Part shown: piece by piece, positions 16,249-24,651 of the stretch
Layout of the letters: each line of letters begins with the position of its first letter
How positions within the stretch are numbered: position 1 is the first letter of the stretch
The notes under the pieces: model-generated
Told to the model about the DNA's origin: nothing
The model's input: the letters and a program-made list of their open reading frames with translations, nothing else
The model's database searches: none
Translations under genes and position numbers: made by a program
Assembly: GCA_040506275.1 (NCBI GenBank)
Contig: JBEVXD010000004.1
Location: forward strand, 372,001-436,000
DNA from: Thiodiazotropha sp040506275
GTDB lineage: Bacteria; Pseudomonadota; Gammaproteobacteria; Chromatiales; Chromatiaceae
Direction of reading: 5' to 3'
Length of the DNA: 64,000 nucleotides

Positions 16249-18543
16249 ATGGCAACCACACACAATCTGGGACTCCCACGCATCGGCGACAGGCGTCAAC
16301 TCAAATTCAGCCTGGAGGCATACTGGAAAGGGGAAATCGGGGCGGATGATCTGGCTTTCACAGCAGATCAGATCCGATCAAGCAATCTTCAGGCTCAGCA
16401 GGCACTGGACTGGGCCTGCATTGGAGATTTTTCTCTCTATGACCACGTCCTTGATACCACCATTTTGCTGGGAAATCTGCCACCCCGATTCAAGCAATCG
16501 GAATCACTCAGCCCACTGGATCGCTACTTCCAGGCTGCCAGAGGCCGTTCAACAGATGACAGCGCGCCCCTGCCTGCGGTTGAAATGACCAAATGGTTCG
16601 ATACCAACTACCACTATCTGGTACCCGAATTCACCAGTGAAACCCGCTTTGAGCTAGCTGCTGACAATCTGTTGCTGCAGATCAAAGAGACGCAAGGGAG
16701 AAACATCAAACCGGTAATCATCGGCCCCGTGACCTATCTGTGGCTTGGTAAAACCAAGGATGGCAGTGACCCACTGGAACTGCTTGAGCAGTTACTCCCT
16801 GTCTATGAACAGCTACTGAAACAGTTGTCAGAAACAGGTATCGAGTGGCTTCAGATCGACGAGCCTGTGCTGGTGACCGAGCTTGATCAACCATGGAGAC
16901 ACGCCCTTAGAAAAAGCTACTATCGACTACAGAGCCAACCGATAAAAATATTATTGGCCACCTACTTCGGCACTCTGAAGGAGAACCTGCAACTGGCTTG
17001 TGAACTTCCCGTTTCCGGTTTACATATTGATGCCACCAGGGCAAAGGACGAAGTTGAAAAGGTCATCGATTGGCTACCAAAACATAAGATACTCTCACTG
17101 GGTGTAATCGATGGCCGCAACATATGGAAAAGTAATCTCAACGCTCTTCTGGACTGGTTAGAGCCCATCCAAAACCGTATCTCGGATAGACTCTGGCTGG
17201 CACCCTCCTGCTCCCTGCTACATGTACCCGTTGATCTCGACATCGAAACCGATCTGGATCCCGAGATCAAATCCTGGCTCAGTTTTGCGACTCAGAAACT
17301 GTTTGAACTGGAGGTCATTGCCACAGCACTCAACAATGGACGGGAGTCGGTTGCTCATCTGTTGGCCGACAATGCAAAAGCCATTCAAGACAGAGCCAAC
17401 TCACAGAAAGTCTTTCATCCTCAAGTACACCAAAGAGTCACTCAAGTTACCCAGGGAATGACCCAACGCCAACATGACTTTTCCACTCGTCAGCACAAAC
17501 AGAACCAGTTACTCAATCTACCGCTGTTCCCCACCACAACCATAGGCTCCTTTCCTCAAACCAAAGAGATTCGTCAAACCAGACGGAATTTCAGGGAAGG
17601 CAAACTATCTGAAGGTAAATATCGTGCTGCCATGGAACAGGAGATCGCTCACTCGATTCGCCAACAGGAGAACATTGGTCTGGATGTATTGGTCCATGGC
17701 GAGGCAGAACGTAACGACATGGTGGAGTACTTTGCAGAGTTTCTATCAGGTTTCGCCTTCACAAGATATGGCTGGGTTCAGTCTTATGGTTCTCGCTGCG
17801 TGAAACCACCGATCATCTACGGTGATGTTGAACGACAGGCGGATATTACAATCAACTGGATAGGCTTTGCCCAATCCCTGACCGAAAAACCTGTAAAAGG
17901 AATGTTGACCGGCCCAGTCACCATGTTGAACTGGTCCTTTGTACGGGACGACCAACCCCTCGCCTTAACCTGTAACCAGCTTGCCCTGGCACTGCGAGAT
18001 GAAGTATTGGCACTGGAAGAGGCTGGAGTCCATATTATCCAGATCGATGAAGCTGCGTTAAGGGAGGGACTTCCCCTTCGAAGAGCTGAATGGTCTGGTT
18101 ACCTTGACTGGGCGTTGAATGCCTTTCGACTAACCGCAAACGGTGTGCAGGATCAGACTCAGATTCATACCCATATGTGTTATTCCGAATTTAACGATAT
18201 CATTGAATCGATTGCCGAAATGGATGCTGATGTCATCACCATCGAAACATCGCGCTCTGACATGGCACTTCTGGATATCTTTGAGTCATATGAATATCCA
18301 AATGAAATTGGGCCTGGGGTGTATGACATTCACAGCCCGAACATCCCCAACACAGAGAACATTCTCAAGTTAATGCGGCTGGCGCAACAGCGGATACCCG
18401 CCGAACGACTGTGGATCAATCCGGATTGCGGCCTTAAGACCCGTCAATGGCAGGAAGTTATCCCTGCCCTGGAAAACATGCAGCAAGCCGCACGGATTTT
18501 ACGTGAAGAGATCGCATCAAAGAACAGGCAAATTTTGGCTTAA
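16249..18543 (+). CDS. metE: cobalamin-independent methionine synthase
   Basis: 764-residue MetE, transferring a methyl group from 5-methyltetrahydropteroyl-triglutamate to homocysteine. Two related barrels are present. Zinc ligands are visible at His642 and Cys644 (HMCYSEF) and Cys727 (PDCGLKTR), matching E. coli numbering within one residue. ATG 16249, with TTAGGG upstream, gives the canonical start (MATTHNLGLPRIG); the frame is open further upstream but overlaps metR. Divergent from metR, which probably activates it. About 48 bases of its 3' end are repeated near 19540. Confidence 0.95.
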   Translation: MATTHNLGLPRIGDRRQLKFSLEAYWKGEIGADDLAFTADQIRSSNLQAQQALDWACIGDFSLYDHVLDTTILLGNLPPRFKQSESLSPLDRYFQAARGRSTDDSAPLPAVEMTKWFDTNYHYLVPEFTSETRFELAADNLLLQIKETQGRNIKPVIIGPVTYLWLGKTKDGSDPLELLEQLLPVYEQLLKQLSETGIEWLQIDEPVLVTELDQPWRHALRKSYYRLQSQPIKILLATYFGTLKENLQLACELPVSGLHIDATRAKDEVEKVIDWLPKHKILSLGVIDGRNIWKSNLNALLDWLEPIQNRISDRLWLAPSCSLLHVPVDLDIETDLDPEIKSWLSFATQKLFELEVIATALNNGRESVAHLLADNAKAIQDRANSQKVFHPQVHQRVTQVTQGMTQRQHDFSTRQHKQNQLLNLPLFPTTTIGSFPQTKEIRQTRRNFREGKLSEGKYRAAMEQEIAHSIRQQENIGLDVLVHGEAERNDMVEYFAEFLSGFAFTRYGWVQSYGSRCVKPPIIYGDVERQADITINWIGFAQSLTEKPVKGMLTGPVTMLNWSFVRDDQPLALTCNQLALALRDEVLALEEAGVHIIQIDEAALREGLPLRRAEWSGYLDWALNAFRLTANGVQDQTQIHTHMCYSEFNDIIESIAEMDADVITIETSRSDMALLDIFESYEYPNEIGPGVYDIHSPNIPNTENILKLMRLAQQRIPAERLWINPDCGLKTRQWQEVIPALENMQQAARILREEIASKNRQILA

Positions 18544-18571
18544 AAGTTTTTCCTGAATACCCCTAAACCTC

Positions 18572-18592
18572 AGCAGGCTTAGACAGCCTGCT
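18572..18592 (+). terminator. hairpin after metE
   Basis: Perfect 8-bp stem AGCAGGCT/AGCCTGCT with a 5-base loop, 28 bases after the metE stop. There is no T run, so it is a candidate terminator or RNA 3' end only. Confidence 0.4.
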
Positions 18593-18717
18593 CGGTCTGG
18601 GTGGTAGGGTGGAATCTTGTCAATAACTGCCTGACCCTCGATACTGGCGACTATGTTGGCTTCACCTCCGCGATTATCGGATATAGATATGTAAACGAAG
18701 AGTCAGGTTTGTTATAG

Positions 18718-18985
18718 CGGACGATATTTTCAATGCCGATCCCTCAAGGAGTATATGGGGATTGGAAGACCTGATCCTACTATCTATCATCGACGTACGC
18801 CCAATTTACCGGTATTCTTCCCGCGAAAGGTGAGACCTTACCGATCATCAATAATCTCGATGATTATATGTCGGGTAATTTAGTGACCTGGATATTAGCA
18901 GGAAACTTACCGCATATCGGCATAGTCACCGACAAATAGCACTGGGCACTGATGCCCCCTTGTGGCTCAGAACATCGGCACATAC
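18718..18985 (+). pseudogene. decayed DUF1287 (YijF-like) gene
   Basis: Three frames of the plus strand together encode pieces of a DUF1287 protein in the right order: ADDIFNADPSRSIWGL (18718-18765), GRPDPTIYHRRTPNLPVFF (about 18764-18822), then GETLPI...SGNLVTWILAGNLPHIGIVTDK ending in a stop at about 18939, and PLVAQNIG at about 18957-18980. At least two frameshifts and one stop break the gene. The HRRxPNL, HIGIV and NIG motifs are typical of the family. It lies between metE and the displaced metE fragment. Confidence 0.75.
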
Positions 18986-19086
18986 CTTTATTACCGAACT
19001 GATATATGATTTTCTTTGATGCTGCATTTTACCTGTTACATAAAGATTATAATGCCGCTATTTAAGACTTTGGAGATGATAATAGT

Positions 19087-19533
19087 ATGAGCGATGAGAT
19101 CAACTATAAGAACAATCCCCTTCATGGTGTGGGATTGAAAAGATTGTTAAATGAAATAGTAGATCAGTATGGATTTGAGATACTCTTTGCTTATTTAAAT
19201 CTCAACTGTTTTAAGACCAATCCAAGTATTGATTCAAGTATTAAGTTTTTAAAAAAAACAGAATGGGCGAGAGAGAAAGTTGAAAACTTCTATTTATATC
19301 AGTTTAAAAACTTACCTAGAGCATCGTCTGAACAGTTTTCATTGCCGCCAAGAGATCGAATTATTCCAGAAGATCAAACGCCAGGTGATCCTAAAGAGCT
19401 GAGTTTAGAAGATGCTGACCACTTGTACGAGAAGCGTGCAACAAAGTCAGTTTCGCGAGAGCGGTTGACTGAGAAAAGCTCAAGAGGGCCTATCGACCCT
19501 TGGGCGAACTGTAAAAAAAAATCTGAGCAATAA
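19087..19533 (+). CDS. VF530 (DUF2132) family protein with C-terminal extension
   Basis: 148-residue protein. Residues about 8-78 match the VF530/DUF2132 family (NPLHGVGLKRLLNEIVDQYG, CFKTNPSIDSSIKFLKKT, WAREKVENFYLYQFKNLP), a small helical domain thought to bind DNA. The remaining roughly 70 residues are a charged, low-complexity tail not typical of the family. The gene is more AT-rich than its neighbours and lies between a pseudogene and a displaced metE fragment, so it is probably a later arrival. Confidence 0.85.
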   Translation: MSDEINYKNNPLHGVGLKRLLNEIVDQYGFEILFAYLNLNCFKTNPSIDSSIKFLKKTEWAREKVENFYLYQFKNLPRASSEQFSLPPRDRIIPEDQTPGDPKELSLEDADHLYEKRATKSVSRERLTEKSSRGPIDPWANCKKKSEQ

Positions 19534-19539
19534 TGGGGG

Positions 19540-19588
19540 CAATGGCAGGAAGTTATCCCAGCCCTGGAAAACATACAGCAAGCTACGC
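19540..19588 (+). repeat. displaced copy of the metE 3' end
   Basis: About 48 bases match metE at 18445-18492 with only a few substitutions, mostly at third codon positions. The copy starts near metE codon 733, begins seven bases after the VF530 stop and stops abruptly. It looks like a recombination or insertion scar. Confidence 0.85.
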
Positions 19589-19601
19589 TTCATCCAAACA
19601 G

Positions 19602-19624
19602 GTAGGGTGGGGCCATGCCCCACC
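19602..19624. repeat. family C palindromic repeat, single arm
   Basis: A 23-bp palindromic unit with GTAGGGTGGGGCCATGCC at its left end. The same unit occurs as an inverted pair at 33455-33520 and singly at 51027-51049 and 51933-51955. It lies 13 bases after the displaced metE fragment. Confidence 0.8.
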
Positions 19625-19836
19625 AAGTGGACTAAAAACAGTGCGTCTGATTTGAATGAACAGCCACCTGCTACACCCAGACATCAAAGTATCAAAGTTT
19701 AGATTCTTTAGCTGAGTATGGAGAGTAATCAGGCACTCCTTACTACGACACTCTGACATTGACACGGTGACAGCCTCATTTAAGACAATGGGAAAAACAG
19801 ACAATTAACTCAACCCTGCACAGAGTCACTGTTATC

Positions 19837-21648
19837 TCAATCACGGTTAACCGAACGAATAAACTCTACAGTTTCACCAACTGAGTTGGATTGAATTTCA
19901 CTTGAAATTGCAGTAAAGCCAATCACAGGCACACCACTCCAACTGTTATTTACATCAGAGCCTAAACCTCCGGCCGGCTCGGTTAGCACTCCCATGCCTT
20001 GGCTAGTTTCGTAGTTATAAATAGAATAAAAATCGAATGTCATCCAACCCGAAGCAAAACCAGCATCTAGATTCAGTGGCACGCCATTCACACTTGACGT
20101 TCCAAACAACGATGAAGATTCCTCATTCGCAGGGACAACTTGATTAACATTAACGCTACGTTCTTGCATGAGTTGAAACGCTTTAATGACGGCGTCCACA
20201 GGCATTGGACTATATATTAGCTCTTCGCGTATTACCATCACCCCAGTAGCCTCTTCATAATCGTAATAAAAGACTTTCATCCGAGTATCACCGATGACAT
20301 CACCCCAAGAATCAAACGACACCTCAAAGCCACTATTTTCACAGAGAGAGCCATTTGCGTTATGAGGATAATCCTGAACTACAGCATTTAAGGATGACAG
20401 AAACACAGCTTGACCATCATCAATCCCATCGTTCAAACTTCCTGCGCAAGCTTGTCTTTCCGGATCAGCCTGATTGGTTAGAGTGCCACTATTAAAGATG
20501 GAATGCTTACGCATAGGAAAGGTCATTACGACATCTGTCGCTCCATTGAGGTTACTCTCAACAAAATAGGGTGTAGAAATACTCTCGGCACTAAGTACGG
20601 CTGCAATAGGCAATGGATTAGAACCCATTGGCACTGATGGTCGTGGGGAGATATCCTGCAGCGCACCGGTATCGTACTCAGTCAGTGGCATGATGTCCCC
20701 CTTCACGCCCTCCCCTAGTGCATTAGTAATATAGGCTTCGCGAACATCGCCCGATGCCAATGACGGCAGACGGTAGTGCACCGGATCATCAGGGAGGTAG
20801 TGTTGGGCTACAGTTAAGTAGCGGTCGATATGCGTAGCTTCCTGCACAAAGGCTTTGCCATTTGCCACATCGATCATGATGCCATAGGCATTGATCCCGC
20901 CGCTTGGTGCCACCAGACCTGCATTGTGACTGTTATCATAAGGCAACGCCGAGCCACCACCATCTTCAGCGATACCTTCGGCACTCATGCTGCCAGACTC
21001 AAAACCGTTTATGTTATCTGAATCGGCATCACCGGCTTCCCAGGCATCCGTCACAACTGAACAATCAGCGGGCATGCCTGTAACATCGTGAAGCAGGCCC
21101 ATTTTGATTGAACGATCGCCACTACTTATCACTCCATCAGCAACGCCATCAGTATCAATTTCAGCTTCATTCCCACCATCTTCCGCATCCCAAATGCCAT
21201 CAGCAATGTCGCCCATTTCAATGATCTCAATGAAACCTTCTGTAAGATCATCATCAGTTGTTGCGACATAGTGGTTTTGAAATTCAATACCTGCCTGCAA
21301 CTCAGATTTATCTGGGTAAGTGCAAGTCTCATCTTCCGTGATCAGATTGGGTAGTCCGCTAATCGGGTCTTTTCTCAGTGTCCCATTCCAGACATCGAAG
21401 GGGCTGAGGTAGAGATTGATGTTCAGCAGGTCGGCCGCTATTCGGGAATCAACGATGCGTACCCGTACTGCTTTAAAAAGTGAGGTGGTGTTGGTTACCG
21501 TGAAGTTACTAATGAAGTTATTGTTGACCGTGTAGTAAGGCAGTAAGGCCACCTGCCCTTTACGATCATGATTGATATGGACGGCATTGGCTAGCGCACT
21601 GACCAACATAAAAATAAGCAGGATGCCCGATTGATATCCCTTCAACAT
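19837..21648 (-). CDS. exported protein of unknown family
   Basis: 603-residue protein with a clear signal peptide (about 1-22, cleavage near ANA). I do not recognise the family. The mature part is rich in beta-type sequence and Asn/Asp/Gly, with an acidic stretch near 150-235 (for example DAEDGGNEAEIDTDGVADG) that could bind calcium, and four or more Cys residues that could form disulfides. No TM anchor, PEP-CTERM motif or LPXTG is seen at the C-terminus. AAAGGA precedes the ATG. It is monocistronic and probably periplasmic or secreted to the surface. Confidence 0.75.
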   Translation of the reverse strand: MLKGYQSGILLIFMLVSALANAVHINHDRKGQVALLPYYTVNNNFISNFTVTNTTSLFKAVRVRIVDSRIAADLLNINLYLSPFDVWNGTLRKDPISGLPNLITEDETCTYPDKSELQAGIEFQNHYVATTDDDLTEGFIEIIEMGDIADGIWDAEDGGNEAEIDTDGVADGVISSGDRSIKMGLLHDVTGMPADCSVVTDAWEAGDADSDNINGFESGSMSAEGIAEDGGGSALPYDNSHNAGLVAPSGGINAYGIMIDVANGKAFVQEATHIDRYLTVAQHYLPDDPVHYRLPSLASGDVREAYITNALGEGVKGDIMPLTEYDTGALQDISPRPSVPMGSNPLPIAAVLSAESISTPYFVESNLNGATDVVMTFPMRKHSIFNSGTLTNQADPERQACAGSLNDGIDDGQAVFLSSLNAVVQDYPHNANGSLCENSGFEVSFDSWGDVIGDTRMKVFYYDYEEATGVMVIREELIYSPMPVDAVIKAFQLMQERSVNVNQVVPANEESSSLFGTSSVNGVPLNLDAGFASGWMTFDFYSIYNYETSQGMGVLTEPAGGLGSDVNNSWSGVPVIGFTAISSEIQSNSVGETVEFIRSVNRD

Positions 21649-21887
21649 GAAATAATTCCTTTAAGTTACAAACCTACCTGACCTCATCTTAGCTTATTTA
21701 AACCGCAACTGGATAATTTACTTTTAACCACTGCTGCAGCTACTACAGCAATCGTTACTTATTCCTGAATCCTAAGTTAATGACACTGCTGTCCCACTAA
21801 CTTCATTTAACATCAATGTAACTGATTGTTCAGAAGTGATTTTGCTTTGCCTATGATCTGGTGAGACATCACTATTGATTCTGTGCG

Positions 21888-21990
21888 TCCCTTCTCCCTC
21901 TGGGAGAAGGACAGGATGAGGGGATTAGAATAATCAAAGCATTTGCTGTTCTAATTCCCTCACCCCAGCCCTCTCCCGAAGGGAGATGGA
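21888..21990. repeat. long imperfect inverted repeat (CCCTCACCCCAGCCCTCTCCC type)
   Basis: About 29-bp imperfect arms (GGGAGAAGG...GATTAGAA on the left and TTCTAATT...CCCTCTCCC on the right) separated by about 20 bases. A shorter CCTTCTCCC/GGGAGAAGG hairpin lies at the left end. The CCCTCACCCC-AGCCCTCTCCC type of unit is widespread in proteobacterial intergenic DNA. Confidence 0.7.
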
Positions 21991-22104
21991 GTAAGCGGGG
22001 CAGCAGTGAGTTAATGAATAGTCACTACAGGTATACCAACAAAACCCAATCCGACATCCAGACTCAGACCGAGAAACTGGAAAATCAACCTATTGACAAA
22101 GACT

Positions 22105-22478
22105 TCATTCAACTGCGCCCAGATCCTTGCCAGCACGGTTGTAGCAACCCTGCGTGCTATTAACGATCTTTACTACTGAAAGCATCACAGGTTCCTCAAC
22201 CAATACACCAACTACAGTAGCCAGCGCCGCTCCTGAATCGAACCCGAATAACACGATCGCTGCGGCTACTGCCAACTCAAAGAAATTGCTTGCGCCAATC
22301 AGAGTTGAGGGCCCTGCAACACTATGGGCTACCCTGAGTTGACGGTTTAGCAGATAGGCAAGCCCGAAATTGAAATGACCTGGATCAGAGTCGGTACTGC
22401 GAACATCCCGATAATGAATGGTCGATCTAAGATCTACACACCCTCAAAACCGAACAGGAGTACCAGGGCAGCCAGTGT
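22105..22478 (-). pseudogene. ACR3-type arsenite efflux permease, C-terminal remnant
   Basis: Minus-strand translation in two frames gives the C-terminal third of an ACR3 arsenite exporter. One frame gives LAALVLLFGFEGV, a stop, then ILDRPFIIGMFAVPTLIQV. The next frame gives HFNFGLAYLLNRQLRVAHSVAGP, then GASNFFELAVAAAIVLFGF and VVGVLVEEPVMLSVVKIVN, ending at TGA 22105-22107. One in-frame stop and one frameshift are present, and the N-terminal two thirds are missing. It follows the arsR remnant in the order usual for ars operons. Confidence 0.85.
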
Positions 22479-22496
22479 AGTGCTTCATACTAATAC

Positions 22497-22707
22497 GTGA
22501 TTATAGAGGCTCGCATAGATCCATTAGCCACCACGTCTATCCGTTACCTGGCCACTTTCACTAAACAGAGCCAAGTGACTGTGTAATATCCAGGGCGAAG
22601 GTCAATTCACAGACATAGAGCTCGTCATATTGCATCAGCAACATAACGCAGCGCGGACGGGTTTCGTTGGCCAAGCAAGATAAAAGAGTGTCTGGTTTCA
22701 TATCCAT
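22497..22707 (-). pseudogene. ArsR-family arsenic repressor, decayed
   Basis: Minus-strand reading from ATG 22707 gives DTLLSCLANETRPRCVMLLM and YVCELTFALDITQS, typical of ArsR including the VCEL metal-site helix. A small deletion then removes the middle of the recognition helix and shifts the frame to HLALFSESGQVTDRRGG, stop, WIYASLYNH. The gene is broken by the shift and the stop. It sits directly ahead of the ACR3 remnant. Confidence 0.85.
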
Positions 22708-22836
22708 GCAATGTAAATATGACAATCTCAGTTTAAAAACTGCAATTAGTGTCGATTTGAAGCGTTCCAAGCCATAGCCCGATTGCAGCCTATAAGATAG
22801 AATGCTGCATTTAATCCGCACCCGAGGAAATCCAAC

Positions 22837-23808
22837 GTGTTCCGCAAAGAGCTTAAAGTCCTGGACTGCACCATTCGTGATGGTGGCCTGATCAACAACT
22901 ACCATTTCACTGACGACTTTGTGAAGGCAGTCTACCGAGCGGCTTGTGACTCTGGAGTTGACGTCATCGAGCTTGGCAAGAAGCTGATGGTCAGTGAGGA
23001 TTACACCCGTGAAGCTTATGGCAAATGGAATTTCTGCGATGACGATGACCTGAAGATGATCATCGACTCACACGAGTGTGAGAAGCCACCGCTGGTAGCG
23101 GTGATGTTCGATATTGGTCGGGTCGACATCAACAGTCTACAACCCAGGGACCAGAGCCCGTTCGATATGGCACGTGTCGCCTGTTATGTTCCTGATATCG
23201 ATAAGGGTCTGGATCTGGTCAAGCGCTCCAAGGATCTGGGCTACGAAACCACCATCAATATCATGGCCTGCTCTGCAGCAATACGTACCGATCTGATCGA
23301 GGCCCTCAATCAGGTGGAAGAGACCCCGGAACTTGACTATCTCTACCTCGTTGACAGCTATGGTGCCTTCTACTCCGAACAGGTCACAGATTACCTGGAG
23401 CTATATAAAAAACATGCCCCAAGTAAAGAGCTAGGATTCCATGCCCACAATAATCAGCAACTCGCTTTTGCCAACACCCAACAGGCGATCATTGATGGCG
23501 TAAATCTGCTTGATGCCACGATTAACGGTATCGGGCGTGGTGCAGGCAACTGCAATCTGGAACTGCTGCTCAATTTTCTGAAGAATCCTAAATTTGATGT
23601 ACGACCAATCTACAAGGCGATTCAGGAACAGTTCGTTCCTCTGCGCGATGAGATCGAGTGGGGATTCAACGATATCTATGGCATCAGCGGTCACCTGAAC
23701 CAGCACCCCCGCGCCGCAATGAAGTGTCGTTCAAATAGTGAAGTACGTGATCTCTGCTACGACTTTCTGGTCGAACAGAGCCGCCTCGACGAGGGCATAA
23801 TCTCTTAA
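22837..23808 (+). CDS. HMG-CoA lyase-like aldolase (DRE-TIM family)
   Basis: 323-residue TIM-barrel enzyme of the DRE-TIM metallolyase group, which includes HMG-CoA lyase, homocitrate synthase and 4-hydroxy-2-oxovalerate aldolase. The signature LDCTIRDGGLINNYHF (about 9-24) supplies the Asp and Arg, and the metal-binding HAHNNQQLA and GIGRGAGNCNLELLL blocks are present. The start is GTG, with GAGGAAA seven bases upstream. The exact substrate is unknown; related stand-alone members are annotated only as aldolase catalytic domain proteins. Monocistronic. Confidence 0.85.
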   Translation: MFRKELKVLDCTIRDGGLINNYHFTDDFVKAVYRAACDSGVDVIELGKKLMVSEDYTREAYGKWNFCDDDDLKMIIDSHECEKPPLVAVMFDIGRVDINSLQPRDQSPFDMARVACYVPDIDKGLDLVKRSKDLGYETTINIMACSAAIRTDLIEALNQVEETPELDYLYLVDSYGAFYSEQVTDYLELYKKHAPSKELGFHAHNNQQLAFANTQQAIIDGVNLLDATINGIGRGAGNCNLELLLNFLKNPKFDVRPIYKAIQEQFVPLRDEIEWGFNDIYGISGHLNQHPRAAMKCRSNSEVRDLCYDFLVEQSRLDEGIIS

Positions 23809-23904
23809 TCGATTGAGGCCCTCAGTCAGAGATCAAAAGCAACTTGCTCCATCACGGTCTGGGTAGCTGTAATCTGCCCAGACCCACCACTAAAGAGCAG
23901 CAGC

Positions 23905-24510
23905 CTATCGTGAAATAACCCAACTCATAAAGGCATCCCTGGTCTGTTTATCTGCTTTCAGCCACCAGTACTGCAATTGCTCTCCCACTGACACATTCGC
24001 CTTCACAGGGACTTTAATTTCAGACACCTGTTTCGATGACACCTTACCAGCAACAGGTTCTTTAACAATCAAAACCTCAGGCCTCGTTCCCTGATCTGCC
24101 GCCACATGCAGCGGCTGTGACGCCCCTTGGCTATGAACAGTCACTTGAGGATTTTTGGCAAATGTCTGCTTATCCTTAAATGCGACCGGCTCAGGCTCCA
24201 GTTGATAATCACTGCCAGAATTGACCTGCAGCGATATCACAAACGGCCTTGAATTTATCACCGACTCATAACCTAGATCCGGATCAATGACCACATCTTT
24301 GTAACGCAGCGTAATCTCATGTTTCCCTTCACTAAGAGTCAACTCAGATTGGTGCGACAACAGGGAGCTACTGATGGCTTTGCCATCCAGTGCTAAGAAC
24401 TCAAAACTGTCAGGAATGGTGAATTTCGCGGCTTGCAATGGAAGCGAAACTAAACTGATTAACAGCAATTTCACCACTTGTCCGACTACCACTCCAGATC
24501 GAATCAGCAT
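23905..24510 (-). CDS. DUF2057 (YccT-like) exported protein
   Basis: 201-residue protein with a signal peptide (about 1-28, ending LQAA). The family match is FTIPDSFEFLALDGKAISSS followed by EGKHEITLRYKDVV, typical of DUF2057/UPF0319. These are periplasmic proteins of uncertain role; some are linked to envelope or curli control. The C-terminal 60 residues are proline/lysine-rich with an aromatic end (YWWLKADKQTRDAFMSW). Monocistronic, convergent with the upstream aldolase gene. Confidence 0.8.
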   Translation of the reverse strand: MLIRSGVVVGQVVKLLLISLVSLPLQAAKFTIPDSFEFLALDGKAISSSLLSHQSELTLSEGKHEITLRYKDVVIDPDLGYESVINSRPFVISLQVNSGSDYQLEPEPVAFKDKQTFAKNPQVTVHSQGASQPLHVAADQGTRPEVLIVKEPVAGKVSSKQVSEIKVPVKANVSVGEQLQYWWLKADKQTRDAFMSWVISR

Positions 24511-24600
24511 GACATAAGCTCCTAAATTACTGTCCTGGGGACATTGAACAGGTGGCTATCTCGGGCGACCCACCAAAAGGCATGATATGCACCACAAAAA

Positions 24601-24625
24601 GGCCCTGCAGCGACACTGCAGGGCC
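24601..24625 (-). terminator. rho-independent terminator of the porin gene
   Basis: Perfect 10-bp stem GGCCCTGCAG/CTGCAGGGCC (24601-24610 and 24616-24625) with a 5-base loop. On the minus strand it is followed by TTTTTGTGG. It ends the porin transcript. Confidence 0.9.
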
Positions 24626-24651
24626 TCTATTATGCTTATTGGAGAAATTAA

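Noticed and set aside
22474..22494. AGTGTAGTGC-TCATACTA occurs here and near 61392
   Set aside because: Eighteen bases with one mismatch is expected a few times by chance in a window of this size, and the surroundings do not match.
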